From contig BTPP01000001.1 in NCBI GenBank assembly GCA_037102815.1, positions 6,349,001 to 6,413,000 on the forward strand: 64,000 nt of DNA, in the 5' to 3' direction. Positions 24,594 to 35,468 of this stretch are shown here, in pieces; position 1 is the stretch's first letter; every line of letters begins with the position of its first letter. Both the position numbers and the translations under genes were made by a program. The DNA is from Neurospora intermedia (Eukaryota > Ascomycota > Sordariomycetes > Sordariales > Sordariaceae). The notes beneath the pieces are model-generated. The model made no database searches. It was not told the DNA's origin and saw only the letters and a program-made list of their open reading frames with translations.

Positions 24594-25013
24594 ATCAACC
24601 TACACACCAACATCACTACCTCTACCTATCCTCGGCCTCTCTCTGGTATTCGTACACAAGGAAGTTCCTGTTGGTGTCCGAAAGAGTCGTGTAGCTTCCT
24701 TCCACTGCACTTTGTATCGTCCATCTCTTTGCCAAGAAACCCTGTCTTTGGAAAACGGGACTTCCCCCACATTCGCCCATCCTTTCCTTCATTCCACTCA
24801 CCTGCATACTAGCTCCTCTACCAAAGACAGGTACGGTAGCGAGCCTGCTCGTGTGCTCGCTCACCAATTGCGAAAAAATCCAAAGTTCCCAAAATACGAT
24901 CCGCGCCAGGGCCTCTCTTTTTACTACGCAAAAACCCGGCTGCCCCGAGCCTCACGGACGAACGGTGATACTTGGTGAACTCCTGTTATCAACACCTCGG
25001 TCTTCGACTCAGT

Positions 25014-25029
25014 CCCCCCCCCCCCCCCC
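25014..25029. repeat. Poly(C) run, 16 bases
   Basis: C16 on the + strand in the likely 5' leader of the mitochondrial carrier gene. Confidence 0.9.
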
Positions 25030-25313
25030 AAGCGAACCTCTTTCTTCCCCGCACCCGCGCTAGTACGCCGTTTAAGCCGGGAACGTCAGCTTCGTGATCA
25101 ACACCACCCTCTCAAGACTCCAAAGCTCCAACAAGCCGAGATCACCACCCTCTTTCTGACACTACGGCGGCATCACGGGTCATCGATTACTCCGGGGTCT
25201 CTGAGTTGCGACCAGCAGAGACCCCTCGAACAAAGACGCACCATCTCGTCTCGATCCCCGCGTCTCGATTGCCCAGTCCCAGTTCCGACTCGAGTCGAGA
25301 GAAGGGTAGCGGC

Positions 25314-26725
25314 ATGTCTACTATAGACACCCAACACCACATCTCCCACTCTGGACCAGATCCCGCGAGTTCGGCAGCAGAATATGGCGTGCGCTCCCTG
25401 CCAGGCGCCCGGCCACCCGCCACTTTTGCGCCCGCCAACTCGGTGACCGAAGAGCTGGAGGAGACAGCAGCAGCAGGGCAAGACATAACAGAGGAGATAA
25501 TAGACTCAGCCTCGGCCGACCCAATGCAAGAGGACCCCAACCGGGTAACGGGCCTGGAAAGATGGGCAATGAATGCTTCGGACTCGCAGTTCAATGCGCT
25601 CGCCGGCGCAGTAGGAGGCTTCATGTCCGGCGTGGTCACCTGCCCGCTGGATGTCATCAAGACCAAGTTGCAAGCGCAGGGCGCGGGGCAGCATGTAGGC
25701 CAGCCCAGGATGTACAATGGCTTGGTAGGCACGGCCAAGGTAATATGGAGGCATGAGGGCATTCGCGGCATGTATAGGGGCTTGGGTCCCATAATAATGG
25801 GCTACTTGCCCACCTGGGCTGTCTGGTTCACAGTCTACAACAAGAGCAAGATATGGCTACGCCAATACACGGGTATGTCTTTCTTTTGGTGTTGGTACGG
25901 AACGGGACGTTCAAGGCTAACATAGATGTGACAGACAAGCCAATTGCCATCAACTTTGGCGCATCCATCATAGCGGGCGCTAGTAGCACCATTGCGACGA
26001 ACCCGATATGGGTCATCAAGACCCGACTCATGTCGCAATCGGCATTCCAAGACGCGCGCCCCTCGATGCACTCCCATTGGCACTACAAGTCCACGTTCGA
26101 TGCCGCACGCAAGATGTACACCACCGAGGGCCTTCTCTCCTTTTACTCCGGATTGACACCTGCTCTTCTGGGTCTCTCCCATGTGGCCGTCCAATTTCCC
26201 ACCTACGAGTTCCTCAAGACCAAGTTCACTGGACAAGGCATGGGTGGCGCCGCCGGCGACCAAAACGCCAAGCCAAGCTTTATGGGCACTTTTGCCGCCT
26301 CCGTCCTCTCCAAGATCATCGCCAGCAGTGCGACATATCCCCACGAGGTCATCAGGACGAGACTGCAGACACAGCGCAGGCCGATTCCGGGACAAGAGCA
26401 CTTGCAGGGTCTGGGAGTGGTTTCCAAGAACGGCGCCGAGTCAAAGCAGCTGGCATCAGGGCCCAAGTACAGAGGCGTGGTGAGCACCTTCAAAATCATG
26501 CTCAAGGAGGAAGGGTGGAGGGCGTTTTACGCTGGTATGGGAACCAACATGATGAGAGCCGTCCCCGCGGCGACTGTCACCATGCTCACGTACGAGTACG
26601 TGATGAACAACCTGAAGCAGGCGAGGAAGCATGGAAGGGAGAAGCTGGCCAAGGTTGCCGAGGCTACGGCTGTGAAGGCTGAGAGTGTCGAGAGGCCTGA
26701 GATCTCCAGCAGCACCAGCAGCTAG
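25314..26725 (+). CDS. ndt1: Mitochondrial carrier, NAD+ transporter type (Ndt1/Yia6)
   Basis: Predicted 449-residue protein from exons 25314-25872 and 25935-26725 (phase 1 intron). Three mitochondrial-carrier repeats are visible with their signatures: PLDVIKTKLQ (repeat 1), PIWVIKTRLM (repeat 2) and PHEVIRTRLQ (repeat 3). The surrounding sequence (GGFMSGVVTCPLDVIK, GLGPIIMGYLPTWAVWFTVY, GAASSTIATNPIW-like, LSKIIASSATYPHE) closely follows yeast Yia6/Ndt1, which imports NAD+ into the matrix. About 90 disordered N-terminal residues precede the carrier core, longer than in most carriers. An insertion in the third repeat (PIPGQEHLQGLGVVSKNG...) is also unusual. The ATG at 25314 is the first in frame. 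Confidence 0.88.
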
Positions 26726-27642
26726 AGACGTGCAATGGGATCGAGGGATGCTCACATGTTTCAAGGGTTCGGACGTTGGATATTCATATACGTAGCTTAT
26801 ATATGGCGCGGAGCGAACATACAAACACAGACGCACACATACACAGCGATGGAGCGCGTGCAAAGTGGAAAAGCGATACGGGACTGGGCAGGGGGTTGAT
26901 AGGATCACATGGCGATACCCCGGAAGGGCGGTACTGGTACTCGGGATTCTTCATACATCTATACATTTGGCATACCGGTATAGCGAGCATATATAGTCTT
27001 ATGTTGAACATGCTTCAGCTGAATTTTCTGGTTCTTGATTAAGGGGTTGTCTGTCTGGGGTTCTCACCGGGCTATTGAGTAATGTCGGCCTTCGGACCGC
27101 CAACCTACACACACAACTTACCACTGGCATGTTTCAGGACTTGAGAATTGGCTTCTGCATCAATTTGCTACCAAATATTACTTCTACTTAATAATAATAA
27201 GCGCGTAAAAGGAAGTTCTGCTTAATCGGTTTCCAACCGGCAAAAGGGGGAAAGACGCTCGGTCCACTTACATGGCGGTAAATCATCTTACACAGTATTA
27301 TAGTACGATCTCTATGGTTGCAGTGAAACGGACCTCGAACGATTAATTCAACCAACACCATCTCTGATCCCATCCCCAACCTACCTACAACAGCACCTAG
27401 AATTCAAAATTGTCAAGACAGCCTCACGAACTCTTGCAGTTCCCGCCTACACAGTTTTTAATTCAAAGACAAAAAGTCATAATGAAGACATCAAGAAACA
27501 TCAACCCAAAGGTTTGGCTTGTCCCCGGCCCCCACCCACCCAATGTCAATGTCTGAAGGACGACCTCGCTCGAGACACTCGCTCGCACTTCGCGTCACTC
27601 ACTCACTTACACAATCAATTGATCAATCAATGACAGACAGTC
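26726..27642. other. Intergenic region downstream of the NAD+ carrier
   Basis: About 0.9 kb with the carrier's 3' end and the upstream sequence of the small gene at 27643. It is rich in short TATA/CATAC words. No ORF with recognisable content. Confidence 0.4.
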
Positions 27643-28017
27643 ATGGCGCCCCTGGCTGCCTTCACGATGGCTTGGGTCCTGTTTGCGTATACGAGGCATT
27701 CTATTCAGGCTGCGAAGATGAATGCGGTAAGTTGTTTCACCTTTTTTTTATTCATCTCGAGTCCATCACTTTACTTGGGACGTATGGCTTTCATACACCA
27801 ATTCGGACTATGAAACCATGATATTGAGGTTGTCACTGTGGTGCTTTTTCATCCGATGTCGCTGGAGAGTTAGGTACTCGAAGTAAAAAGTTGAAAAACT
27901 GATTCTCTTATTTGATACTAGAAAATCACACGCGAACAAAATCATCAACAGCAACAGCAACAGCAACAATACCAGCAAGAGCGAGAATATCGGGACGGGA
28001 GACATTCAGACAAGTAA
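27643..28017 (+). CDS. Predicted small membrane protein with polyQ tail (59 residues)
   Basis: Two exons, 27643-27726 and 27922-28017, joined by a 195-bp phase 0 intron with a GTAAGT donor and a TACTAG acceptor preceded by a CTGAT branch-like site. Exon 1 encodes MAPLAAFTMAWVLFAYTR then HSIQAAKMNA; exon 2 encodes KITREQNH, eight Q, YQQEREYRDGRHSDK and a stop. The first 17 residues would make one membrane span followed by a basic amphipathic segment. I do not recognise a named family; the N terminus resembles short uncharacterised ascomycete membrane proteins, but I cannot verify that. Support is the strong splice sites, the frame closing at once, and protein-like composition. The function is unknown. 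Confidence 0.6.
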
Positions 28018-28938
28018 CTACAATACGTATCATTACGAGTGAAGAAAGAGTGAGTGAAGGTCGAATAACGCGGAATTAATTAACGAGATTACGCTCATTC
28101 TTGTAATGTGATCTGACGTGAGGAGCAAAGGGGGGGAAAACAAAGAGAGAGAAAAAAAAGAGTATAGTTGCCCAAGCCTGAAGGTAGAGTCGAGGCCAGC
28201 CAGTTGTATACCAATGAGAACATTATGTGTTTTCTGGTGGCTCTCGATATACCTATCGCACGCATACTCTACTGGTATGGAGTATTAACGAAAAACTGAA
28301 TCGAATATATGTCTGTGAGCATTACACCTCCAGTAACTTCTCTTACGTATCCCCTCGTGTCCATCACGCCTTTTGATCATGTTTTTACATCTCTTTCTCA
28401 ACACCAATAGGCCAAGTGGACTTCACGTCTCTGTGGTTCCTACCTTATCACATGCACATCTTAAAAGACTGTCACAGCCTATTCTGGCAAGAGTGTCTGT
28501 CCCGTACTGGTTTTGTCTTGTTCATGTTCGGCTTATTCATCTATAGCTTCCCGGAGCAAGCAGCGGTATATGGAAAGTAAAGGGAAATATCTATTCAGAG
28601 AAAGCCGACACTCCTATTGTGCGTTTCAAGAACTGTCGTCTACTACTTCTATCGACATGATCTTATTGTATATTCCAAACCCATCATCCACCATCTTGTA
28701 TAAACACCCCCTCTATCTACCTTCCCTCTTCCCTCTTTGACCGAACCTTTCTTTTTTCCCCTTTCCTCACAACCATCAAAGTACCCACAGTTCCTCTTCC
28801 CTCATTCCTCGCTCCTCGTCTCGAGACCAAAAACCTTCACACAAGCCACCAGCTTCTACCCCAACCCACCCCAACCCAACCCAACCCATCCGAACCCATC
28901 CGAACCAACCAACCCCATCAACCAGCAGCCAGCAAAAA
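28018..28938. promoter_or_regulatory. Intergenic and leader-like sequence
   Basis: A TATA-like TATAAACA lies near 28698 and is followed by a CT-rich stretch and then CCAACCC-rich sequence up to the ATG at 28939, which resembles a fungal promoter and leader. No RNA gene is visible. Confidence 0.35.
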
Positions 28939-29229
28939 ATGACCGCCCACACAAAGAAAGACCGCCCTTCCACCCTCTTCCCTCTGCACCCCCGTCCCTG
29001 GTTTTGGCCCCCTATCAGACCCGGACAGAGACCTCCTCGTCCTCCTCGTCGTCATCGTCCTGCCCCGAGAGCCCCGCCTAATACGCCTGCATCGCCTTCT
29101 CCTTCTCCTGGGTCTCCTGCGCCTGGTTCTCCTGCAGCTGTTGCTGAAGCTGCGCCTGAGGCTTCGGCTGAGACTGAAGCTGAGACTGAAGCTGGGGCTG
29201 AGGGTGAAACTGGGGCTGGCAGAGACTGA
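28939..29229 (+). CDS. Doubtful low-complexity ORF (Pro/Arg then Ala/Glu rich)
   Basis: ORF of 96 residues with an A-rich start context. The first half is Pro/Arg/His rich (for example PPRPPRRHRP); the second half is Ala/Glu/Thr rich with repeats of AETEAE type. A CT-rich leader and a TATA-like box lie upstream, which favours a real gene. Against it, the neighbouring frame is also open (28737-29081) and the Ala/Glu repeat continues in another frame after the stop, which may mean a missed intron or a chance ORF. No function can be given. Confidence 0.28.
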   Translation: MTAHTKKDRPSTLFPLHPRPWFWPPIRPGQRPPRPPRRHRPAPRAPPNTPASPSPSPGSPAPGSPAAVAEAAPEASAETEAETEAGAEGETGAGRD

Positions 29230-29884
29230 GGCTGAAGCTGAAGCTAATGCCTCTTAAAAGCTTAAGAAGCGCGGCTCAAGGTTACTTCTTCTTCTTTCAT
29301 CAGAATGTGGGATTGATTTGTTTCGGTCTTCTGATATCAAAGTTGATACGGATATGAGAGGGGGAGGGCAAGCACCAATAAGATAAATGGGCAAAGTTGC
29401 TCGGTTGGGTTTCATGGCACTCACTACTGCACTCACTACTGCACTCGCAAGGCACAAGCAAAGTTTTCTTTTTCCGTCTTATATATAAAGAAAGAGAGAG
29501 GCAAGCGCTCTCTCTACATCGACTAGGAATTGATGGTGATGGAGGACTGAGGACTGAGCTGAGTATGAGGATGGGATGGGATGGGATGGGATGGGATGGG
29601 ATGGGATGGGATGGGATGGGATGATACTGGACCGGACTGCAAAAGATAGTGAGAGTGAATTTAGTGGAGGATCAGGGAATGTAGGGAGGGGTATTAATGG
29701 ATTGAAAAGAGGTTCTAGGATAGACGATAGGGGTTTGACAATTTGATGGAGGAGTTATGGGATTTTGACGAGGCATGGTTGTTTGTCTGTGCTGGATGCG
29801 GTTCGGTTGCTCAAAGGGTAGGGAGTGAATAGGTCTGGTATTTGATCAAATTGCTAGGCAATGACACTGGATATACTACCTACA
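29230..29884. other. Intergenic with (ATGGG)10 array
   Basis: Contains the 3' end of the SPF45-like gene on the right and a pentanucleotide array at 29571-29620. No gene is supported. Confidence 0.45.
29571..29620. repeat. (ATGGG)10 pentanucleotide array
   Basis: Ten perfect ATGGG units. The G-triplets every five bases could in principle form a G-quadruplex on the + strand. Confidence 0.95.
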
Positions 29885-31687
29885 CTACTTGTATACCCCC
29901 GCCTCAAACTTTTCCAAGTCATAAAACCTCGGAACGATGGCGTTGCCATTAAAGATGCGACCTTCGAGTGCATTGACAGCCTGTAATCATCACCAGTTAG
30001 CAAACACATCTTCGATATCATCACGAGTAGAAAGGAAGACTTACCCTCAAAGCAGAAACCCCATCGGTAAACCAAATAAACACCCTCCTCCCCTCCGTCT
30101 CCACAAACAACCTCATGACCCGTCCGTATTTCTCTCCACACTCTGTTCCAATCTCCTCGTACAAATCTCCCCCCTCCACCTCCTGTCTTAACTCTTCATC
30201 ACTCATCCCATCCAGCATATGATCCAGCACAATCACCTCACTCATCTTCCCAAACTTACCACCGTCCTGTTCTTCCCCCTTTGACAAGCTACCAGCAGCA
30301 GGTTTCCCAGCAATGATTTTCCCCCTCCCACCAGGCTCCGCCCACCCGCCGCCTTCAGCGTCGGACCGCTTCTTGCGCTTCTCGACTTTGACTTGCAAGG
30401 CGGTGGTGATGCCTGATTCGGAGGCTCCCAAGCCCGAGCCAGCAGTCCAGCCGTATTTGGACATGAGACGGGCGGCGAAGCCGGCTTGGCCTGGTAGTTT
30501 TGATTTGGGAGCGTCGGCGTCTTCGGGAACAGGGGAAGCAGAGCCGGTGCCGAGGGGGACGGGGATGGCGTCGTAGTTGACGTCTTCGTCGTCCGAGTCA
30601 AGATCCATGGCGTCATTTCCGGAGCCGTCTGGGGCGGAGGGGGGTTGTGGTGGGGCTTCGTAGCGGACGGGGGCGCGGGAGATTGTTGCTGTGTCTGGTA
30701 CTGATGGTTCGGCTGCAGGTGGTTGTTGTTGTGGTGGTGGTGGTGCCATGCCTGATAGTGCTAGTCTGCGAGCGTAGGCTTCGTCGGCAGATTCGTCTAC
30801 TGGTATTGACACTGCTGGCACTGGTGCTGATGTCGTCGTTGTTGTAGCTCGTGGTGGTGACATGGGCGGTGGTGCGAACGAGAAAGAAGCTGGAGGCGCG
30901 AACTGGTCTGTTGTTTGTGTCCTGTCAGCATTACCCTTTCGAAGTTGAGCCTTAGAATCCTGGACGTACTATTCATCACCCTCCTATCCTCTTCTTCTTC
31001 TTCCCCTTCATCACTCCTCCTGCTCTCAAAGCTATCCCTCCTCTTCCGTCTATGCGCATACAGCACTTCCTTCCAATCGCGAATCTCCCTGATGCGCTCA
31101 TCACTGCGCAGGTATTCTTCAACGTTTGTCGGTCTCGCTGGATCGTAGAGCTCATCCCAATTCGTTTCGACGTGTCGGTCATCGTTCTTCTTCTTCTTCT
31201 TTCTGCGCCCGCCGCGTTCTCGTCGGTTGTTGGATCCGCTGTAGAGGTACTCGTCATCTTCGGTGGCTACCCAGTCGGCTAGGGTACTGCGCTGTTGGGG
31301 CGCTGCGGCATTCCCTGTTGACGTCGTTGTGACATCAGTCGTGCCATTGTTTTCGGGTTCGGATGTCTTGACGGTTGCTGCGACTGCTGCTATGGAGATG
31401 GAGGGTGGCGCTTTGGGAAGGGTGGGCTTGGGCTTGTTTGGTTGTTTGACTTGTGGTCGGCGGATGGGTTGGAAGGCAAATGCTGTAAGGTCTTTGTTAG
31501 TATTGCGCATGAACAATAGATGAGCCGAGTAAAGATGCTAACCTGGATTTACGGCCTTCTTTGCCGGGGCGTCTTCTTGCTTGTTTGCGACAGCATCGTT
31601 GGAGGCAGATGTTGAATCGCTTGTGCCACTGGGGTCGAGGAGGTTGGCGTAGAGGGACAGGCCTCCTCGCGCGGGCGGTCCTGACAT
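29885..31687 (-). CDS. Splicing factor 45 (RBM17/SPF45-like): G-patch plus UHM
   Basis: Predicted 538-residue nuclear protein from four exons: 31687-31543, 31482-30970, 30907-30045 and 29980-29885. It begins MSGPPARGGLSLYANLLDP, a form typical of SPF45. The middle is charged (RRKKKKKND, EEEEEED). A G-patch follows near residue 355 (GFAARLMSKYGWTAGSGLGASESG), and the C terminus is a U2AF-homology RRM: VIVLDHMLDGMSDEELRQEVEGG, YGRVMRLFVETEGRRVFIWFTD, then ALEGRIFNGNAIVPRFYDLEKF. SPF45 proteins bind SF1/SF3B1 ligand motifs and act in 3' splice-site choice. Every intron closes the frame (phases 1, 1, 0). A polyglutamine-like PPPPQQQPP stretch lies in the linker. Confidence 0.92.
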
Positions 31688-32162
31688 GATGTCTGATCGA
31701 TAACTTCGCTTTTGGTGGCAGAGTTAGAAATGAGAGGAAGATCGGCAATATACCAGCATTCGAAGATGTAAATCGAAGTTGCCAATGACAATGACTTCAA
31801 GTTGTACGAGGGACCGAGGCGCGATCTGGGGCCGTTGCCGCGTGCTGAACGGCAACTGATAAGGAAAGTTTGGTCTCCACTTTTGCGCCTATCCAGCGGT
31901 ACCTAGTCCGCTGTAACTCAGTTGCTCATCCGCCAACTGGTCGACCCCTGAAGAAAACAAAACAAACTCCCCTTTTCATCTTCCTCCAATTTCATGAACA
32001 TGGGTAACAGGGCCATGCGGCGCGGTCTTCAAACATCACACGAAACCTCAAGTTGATCATGATATACTGAATATTGACTCTATGCATAGGCTATCAATCA
32101 ATTAAGGCCTGGGCAACAGCCGCCTTCATAACCCTACAAGTTCATCTTCCTCGAGAATACAT
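31688..32162. promoter_or_regulatory. SPF45 promoter and SDR 3' region
   Basis: 475 bases between the SPF45-like start codon and the stop of the oxidoreductase gene. No gene, RNA or repeat is visible. Confidence 0.45.
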
Positions 32163-33065
32163 CTAATGCAACATCAACATCCCCCCATTAGCGCAAACAA
32201 CCTGTCCCGTACACCACCCCGCCTCCTCACTACACAACATGCCCACCACCCCCGCAATCTCCCCCGTCTTTGCCAGCCTGCCATGCCACTGCTTGGCCTC
32301 CTCCACGGCCTCCTTGCCATGCAGATCCTCCCTTGCCTTCATCAGCGGCGTGTGCTTGATCCACCCCTCTATGCCCTCCAGGAACTCCTCCGAGTTGGAC
32401 GCATACATGGGTCCCTCAACCGGGCCCGGGTTAACAGCGTTGACTGTGCAGTTCTCAGCCAGCTCGCGGCTCCAGGTGCGGGTCATGGCTTCGATGGCCG
32501 CCTTGGAGCCGCCGTAGACGGACTGGCCTATGAAGCCGGTGGAGGAGGAGACGGAGGAGATATTGACGATGCGGCCGGAGCGGTCCTTGGGGAGGTAAGG
32601 CTGGGCAGCCTGGACGAGCAGCAAGGGGCCTAGGACATTGACACGATAGGTTTCTGTAAAGTCGTCTACCTTGACGTTGGGAATCAGGTCGTTGCGGGCG
32701 ATGCCGGCGTTGTTGATGATGATGTCGATTTGGAGGGAGCCATCGGCCTTGGAGAAGGTGGACTTGGCAGCGGTGATGATGGCTTGCGGGCCTTCGGGAG
32801 TGCCAATGTCGGCTTGGACGGGCACGGAGGAGACGGAGTAGGTCTTGTTGAGACGGTCGGAAAGCCCGGAGGCTAGGGAGGCGGAGGAGGGGGTGGTGTA
32901 GTTGAGGATGAGGTTGCAGCCTTTGGAGGCGAGGTTCTCGGCGATGGCGGCGCCGATGCCTGGAGATTCTTAGTATCTTGAACATAGATTCAAGAAGTAT
33001 AAGAGTTACTAACCTCTAGAAGAGCCGGAAACAATGGCAAGCTTGCCCTTGAGTGGTTGGGACAT
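32163..33065 (-). CDS. Short-chain dehydrogenase/reductase (FabG-like)
   Basis: Predicted 282-residue protein from exons 33065-33014 and 32959-32163 (phase 1 intron inside the cofactor loop). The classical SDR pattern is complete: GSSRGIGAAIAE (TGXXXGIG, residues 14-25) for NAD(P)H binding, IIINNAG (NNAG), the catalytic Ser in VNISSVSSSTGF, and the YGGSK segment giving Tyr and Lys of the YXXXK motif, followed by NPGPVEGPM. It resembles 3-oxoacyl-ACP reductases and related oxidoreductases; the substrate cannot be assigned. No other metabolic gene adjoins it, so it does not look like part of a secondary-metabolite cluster. Confidence 0.9.
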
Positions 33066-33898
33066 TGTAAGTGGTGTTGTCGTTCTGGTCGAACGGGTAT
33101 AAGTGATCTATGGTGGGGTAGCTCGAGGCTGGGTATCAAGAGGGTATCACAGTCACAGCAAACACACAGGAACAGAAGAGATGACAAAGAAAGCCAGAGT
33201 CGATTGAGCAAAGGGGAATGGAAAGCTCTCTATATACATTTCCAACCCGTCACGAGAACATTGTCCAACTTCCTCATCGTCGGCTATTCGACATACTGTC
33301 ATGAACTAATTCGGAGAAGCTTTAAGACGAAGCTCCCCCGCATCACACTGCATCCACGGCGCGCTTGGCCCGGTGTTGACTGCCCCTAGCTCCCGGGCTT
33401 GTCTGCCCCGCGATTTGTGCGGCTATAGCAGCCGTCCCACCGTCACCCAACTGTGAAGCTGTCCATGCCGCCAGGGGTCAGGACAGTCTGGATTCCACAC
33501 GGGAAGTGCCCCACATTGGAGTGCGGATTGTGGATCCAGAGCCTCCCACCACCGTAGCGCAGGGCAGCGTCAAGCAGTCTCCAATTCAACATTGACAAGT
33601 TGTGAACTGCGACCGCAACACCGAACCACCGATCCCCGACATAGGCGACTCGCTTCTTGTAAGTCCGGCTTCCTTTGAAGACTGCTCCGTATCAGCTTGG
33701 TACTATCCGTTGCTGGGGATACCTACCCGAATACCCTACCGTCGACATAGCTGTTACTAACCAGTCCAACTGCTCCCCCCAGAAACCACCACCATCCCGA
33801 AGCTGAAGCTATCACCAAGTCGTCAACCCTCCCACTCTAAGTTACCACCACCAACACCACCACCCTTCCAGACCGAACCCCCCATTGCAGCAGCCACA
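33066..33898. promoter_or_regulatory. Divergent promoter region, SDR / Naa10
   Basis: About 830 bases between divergent start codons. The right end (33780-33898) is CCACCA-rich and fits the Naa10 leader. No other feature is visible. Confidence 0.5.
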
Positions 33899-34766
33899 AT
33901 GGATATCCGCGTCCTCCGCCCCTCGGACATCCCTCTGATCCAGCACGCCAACATCGAGAACCTGCCTGAGAACTACTTCCTCAAGTACTACCTGTACCAC
34001 GCGCTCTCATGGCCTCAGTTGTCGTATGTCGCCGTCGACGTGAGCCGCCCGGCCAAGAGCGCCTACGACTACCCCAAGATCGTCGGCTACGTCCTGGCCA
34101 AGATGGAGGAGGAGCCGACGGACGGAGTGCAGCACGGCCACATTACGAGCTTGAGCGTGATGCGCACCCATAGGCGACTCGGCATTGCCGAGAAGCTGAT
34201 GAGGCAGTCTCGTACGTCGTTTTCCCCTGTCCCTCCCTTTCTCTCTCTTGATGTTCCCTTTCTCTCCTTTTTTTTTCTTTTTTTTTTTCTTTCCTCGCTC
34301 CGCTCGATTTCTACCCTACAGAAGCATTACTAATTAATATCGTTGGGGCGTGATGAAAACAGAACAAGCAATGGTCGAGACCTTCGGCGCTCACTACGTC
34401 TCCCTGCACGTGCGCGTCTCCAACGCCGCCGCCATCCACCTGTACCGCGACACCCTTGGCTTCAAGACGGAGAAGACGGAAGCCAAGTACTACGCCGACG
34501 GCGAGGACGCCTACTGCATGAAGCTCGACCTGGCGCCCATCCGCGAGGCGCTCTTGGCCGAGCAGCTGGACGAGAAGGATGGCGACAAAAAGAAACAAAT
34601 TGAGGAAGGAAAGGGAACGGAAGGGGTGGATGAGGGTGAGGCTGTGGGCGATGTTGGTCGTGATCCTGAGGCAGACTCTAAGAAAGAGGATAAGACGGTC
34701 AAGGTCAAGGTCGGTAGGGGGTTAGGTGTGGGTGAGTTGGTGGAGAGGGATGAGAGTAAACACTAG
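33899..34766 (+). CDS. naa10: N-terminal acetyltransferase NatA catalytic subunit (Naa10/Ard1)
   Basis: Predicted 238-residue protein from exons 33899-34211 and 34363-34766. The start [40 protein letters not shown] is close to that of Ard1/Naa10. The GNAT motif A is [19 protein letters not shown], with the acetyl-CoA loop RRXGXA and the intron inside this motif (phase 1). It continues [24 protein letters not shown] and [15 protein letters not shown]. With Naa15 it acetylates nascent chains at Ser, Ala, Thr, Gly and Val after Met removal. The tail after about residue 160 is charged and low in complexity (K, E, D, G), as in many fungal and animal homologues. Confidence 0.95.
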
Positions 34767-35468
34767 GAGATATAACTGTGACGGTATGCTAGAAAGGTGT
34801 AAGGAGGGGAAGAAGAAGAAGAAGAAGAAGAGCGTTGAAATTAGACTTGGCATTACTGGCTGGGGTTTGGGAAAAGGAAAAAAGAAAGATTCTTTGTTTT
34901 TGTCTTTTTTTTTTTACAGTTTTTCTTGAAGAAAGAGACTGGAGCGTCTAGACTCTGTCCGATCGATCACTTCGAAAATGGTGGGATGAATGGATGCCCG
35001 GCGTAGTGAATTGGGATGCGAAATAGGTGAATACTCATGTAGTCAATTTGAGAGTAGTTATTCAAGTTGGTTCTGTAAATACCCATTGTACGGATTTGAA
35101 GAAGAGAAGAAAAAGAAAAGAAAAAAGGCTGGCCTACTGGACGGAAAGGGGCAAAGTAAACAATGAATAAGTAGAAGAACACAGCCAGAATAGAATTGGC
35201 AACATCACAGTCAATTTCACAACGGAGCGCTTCCAATGTGTGTCCAAGGGTACAAGCAGTGACGGATGAACATAGCTTTTGTCTATTGATTGTACCTATC
35301 GTTTCGGAATTCGCGTACTACTTCAAGAAACTGGCGAACTTGGCAGACAGACTACGCTGTAAATTCTGTGTCGCAACAGAGCCCCAAAGCCAAATGAATC
35401 CTCTCATCACTACTAAATATCTTCCAGTCCTCTCGTCTTCCAAGTGACGAGACACCCCCGTCTCTAAA
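34767..35468. other. Convergent 3' regions of naa10 and rex3
   Basis: About 700 bases, with a GAA-rich stretch near 34810-34835 and a T-rich stretch near 34900. No gene is supported. Confidence 0.5.

Larger units (their letters stand above)
23611..25313. promoter_or_regulatory. Divergent promoter region, qcr7 / NAD+ carrier
   Basis: About 1.7 kb between divergent start codons. It contains a perfect two-copy 20-bp tandem repeat (24554-24593) and a C16 run (25014-25029). The sequence from about 24970 to 25313 is CT-rich and fits the carrier's leader. No gene is supported. Confidence 0.5.

Noticed and set aside
32163-33065. Secondary-metabolite cluster around the SDR gene
   Set aside because: The neighbours are a splicing factor and Naa10; no synthase, P450 or regulator lies nearby.
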